In this document: positions 62,936 to 64,000 of the stretch, in pieces
Position numbering within the stretch: position 1 is the stretch's first letter
Layout of the letters: every line of letters starts with the position of its first letter
NCBI RefSeq assembly: GCF_014203955.1
Contig: NZ_JACHKA010000001.1
Location: 4,066,001-4,130,000, forward strand
Direction of reading: 5' to 3'
From: Sphingobium lignivorans
GTDB lineage: Bacteria; Pseudomonadota; Alphaproteobacteria; Sphingomonadales; Sphingomonadaceae
DNA: 64,000 nucleotides
Notes under the pieces: model-generated
The model's input: only the letters and a program-made list of their open reading frames with translations
Told to the model about the DNA's origin: nothing
Database searches by the model: none
Made by a program: the position numbers and the translations under genes

Positions 62936-63288
62936 GCGACGCCTTTCCGCTTCTGCTTGCGAACGGCGGCCTGATAGCGCTTCAGCAGCTTGGGCCGTTC
63001 CGCCGCCACGCAGTCGGCCAACGCGGCCTGATTGGTCGCGCCCTTGCGCACGCATGTTCTCGTCACCTTGCACACCGCCGCATCGACGTTCGGAAAGCCG
63101 GTCGTATCGCTCAGCACGCAATGATCGCGTCCCTTCGCATCCCGCGTGACAGCAACCGTGATGCTGTTGAGCCTGCGCCCCAGCACGAGGATGTCCTCCC
63201 CGGTCTGCGGCTCGGCGGTAGCGGCCGGCTGGGCCGTTGCCGCCCAGGGCAGGGCCAGGCCGACAAGGAAGACGAGTGCCCGGCTCAC
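62932..63288 (-). CDS. secreted unknown protein inside suf operon
   Basis: 118 aa with a signal peptide (MSRALVFLVGLALPWAATAQP). The mature part has five or so conserved-looking Cys-containing turns (GRDHCVLSDTTG, DAAVCKVTRTCVRKG, LADCVAAERP) and a basic tail (KLLKRYQAAVRKQKRKG). The paired Cys suggest disulfides in the periplasm. It is wedged between sufC and sufD with ATGA overlaps on both sides, so it is co-translated with cytoplasmic Fe-S genes. No function known to me. Confidence 0.8.
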   Translation of the reverse strand: MSRALVFLVGLALPWAATAQPAATAEPQTGEDILVLGRRLNSITVAVTRDAKGRDHCVLSDTTGFPNVDAAVCKVTRTCVRKGATNQAALADCVAAERPKLLKRYQAAVRKQKRKGVA

Positions 63289-64000
63289 GCTGCGATCACC
63301 TCCGCATAGCCTTCCTTCTCCAGCGCCAGCGCCAGTTCCGGCCCGCCGGACTTCACGATCCGGCCGGCAGCGAGGACATGCACGAAGTCCGGCTTCACAT
63401 AATCGAGCAGCCGCTGATAATGGGTGATGAGCAGCACGGCCTTGCCCGGCGCGCGCATGATCGCGTTGATGCCCGCGCCGACGGTCTTGAGCGCATCGAT
63501 GTCGAGGCCGCTGTCCGTCTCGTCGAGGATCGCGAGCTTCGGGTCGAGAATGCCCATCTGCACCATTTCCGCGCGCTTCTTCTCACCGCCGGAAAAACCG
63601 ACATTCACGGGCCGCTTGAGCATCTCCATGTCCATGCCGAGGAGCGCCGCCTTCTCGCGCGCCAGCCGCAGGAAGTCGGCGGCGGAGAGCGGTGCCTCGC
63701 CCCGTGCCGTGCGCTGGCTGTTCAGCGCCTCGCGCAGGAACTGGACATTGGAAACGCCGGGAATTTCGACCGGATACTGGAAGCCGAGGAACAGCCCCGC
63801 AGCGGCGCGCTCGTGCGGCGCCATCTCCAGCAGGTCCGCACCCTCGAAGTGCACTGCGCCTTGCGTCGCCTCATAGCCGGGGCGGCCGCCGAGCGTGTAG
63901 GCCAGCGTGGACTTGCCAGCCCCGTTGGGACCCATGATGGCATGGATCTCCCCGGCATTGATAGCGAGCGACAGGCCCTTGAGGATCGGCTTGCCGTCGA
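63285..64000 (-). CDS. sufC: Fe-S assembly ATPase SufC (5' end outside window)
   Basis: About 238 codons are visible; the N-terminus lies beyond the right edge (in-frame coding continues to 64000 with DGKPILKGLSLAINAGEIHAI). Walker A is MGPNGAGKST, signature NVGFSGGEKKRAEM and Walker B LAILDETDSGLDIDALK. It is the ABC-type ATPase of SufBC2D that powers cluster assembly. The stop overlaps the start of the secreted unknown gene. Confidence 0.96.
   Translation of the reverse strand, partial: DGKPILKGLSLAINAGEIHAIMGPNGAGKSTLAYTLGGRPGYEATQGAVHFEGADLLEMAPHERAAAGLFLGFQYPVEIPGVSNVQFLREALNSQRTARGEAPLSAADFLRLAREKAALLGMDMEMLKRPVNVGFSGGEKKRAEMVQMGILDPKLAILDETDSGLDIDALKTVGAGINAIMRAPGKAVLLITHYQRLLDYVKPDFVHVLAAGRIVKSGGPELALALEKEGYAEVIAA

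Overview
This 64 kb window is chromosomal DNA from a GC-rich alphaproteobacterium, most likely a sphingomonad (Sphingomonadaceae). The clues are the style of the TonB-dependent receptor and NTF2-like proteins, the mutS-glnD overlap, the ubiquinol-cytochrome c chaperone and DUF1674 proteins (also known from mitochondria), a PEP-CTERM protein, and the cbb3 oxidase with a FixLJ system. I see no insertion sequence, CRISPR array or prophage. The only possible foreign patch is a small lower-GC segment next to a tRNA-Ser gene.

15-11364 is a catabolic island: MFS transporter, two NTF2/SnoaL-like proteins, TonB-dependent receptor, short-chain dehydrogenase, a vanillyl-alcohol-oxidase-type flavoprotein with a c-type cytochrome and an unknown Tat-exported protein, a LacI-type regulator and an aldehyde dehydrogenase. 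The composition suggests uptake and periplasmic oxidation of a para-substituted phenol, perhaps lignin-derived. The receptor and flavoprotein promoters share paired 15-bp palindromes (ATGTA-N5-TRCAT) spaced exactly 42 bp apart. This is the most striking unexplained signal in the window.

11437-31710 is housekeeping: YceD-like protein, cytochrome bc1 chaperone, BamE-like lipoprotein, malic enzyme, mutS-glnD, a universal stress protein with an FNR-type box, rpmI-rplT, pheST, a tandem pair of secreted unknown proteins, prfC, and a bactofilin/M23 peptidase pair. A tRNA-Ser(GCU) and a small DUF7662-like gene follow.

32568-47659 is a microaerobic respiration locus: a TauE/SafE-like membrane protein, hemN, ompW, ccoSIHG, ccoPQON (all on the minus strand except ompW) and divergent fixLJ on the plus strand. 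FixL keeps the heme-PAS histidine and arginine. FNR/FixK-type boxes (TTG-N8-CAA) lie before ccoN/fixL, before ccoG, twice between hemN and ompW, and before the distant universal stress gene, so one oxygen-responsive regulon can be read from the DNA. A PEP-CTERM protein and a lone receiver protein sit at its edge.

47714-64000 holds a PPOX-DUF924 fusion, DUF2007, tldD, two L,D-transpeptidase-type enzymes, a CHCC zinc-finger protein, an ABC-F ATPase, rplM-rpsI, cutA-ctaA, a MerC-like protein with a possible Zur box, an SDHAF4-like mini-gene, and a suf iron-sulfur operon (sufC-unknown-sufD-sufS-sufT-sufA) whose sufC runs off the right edge.
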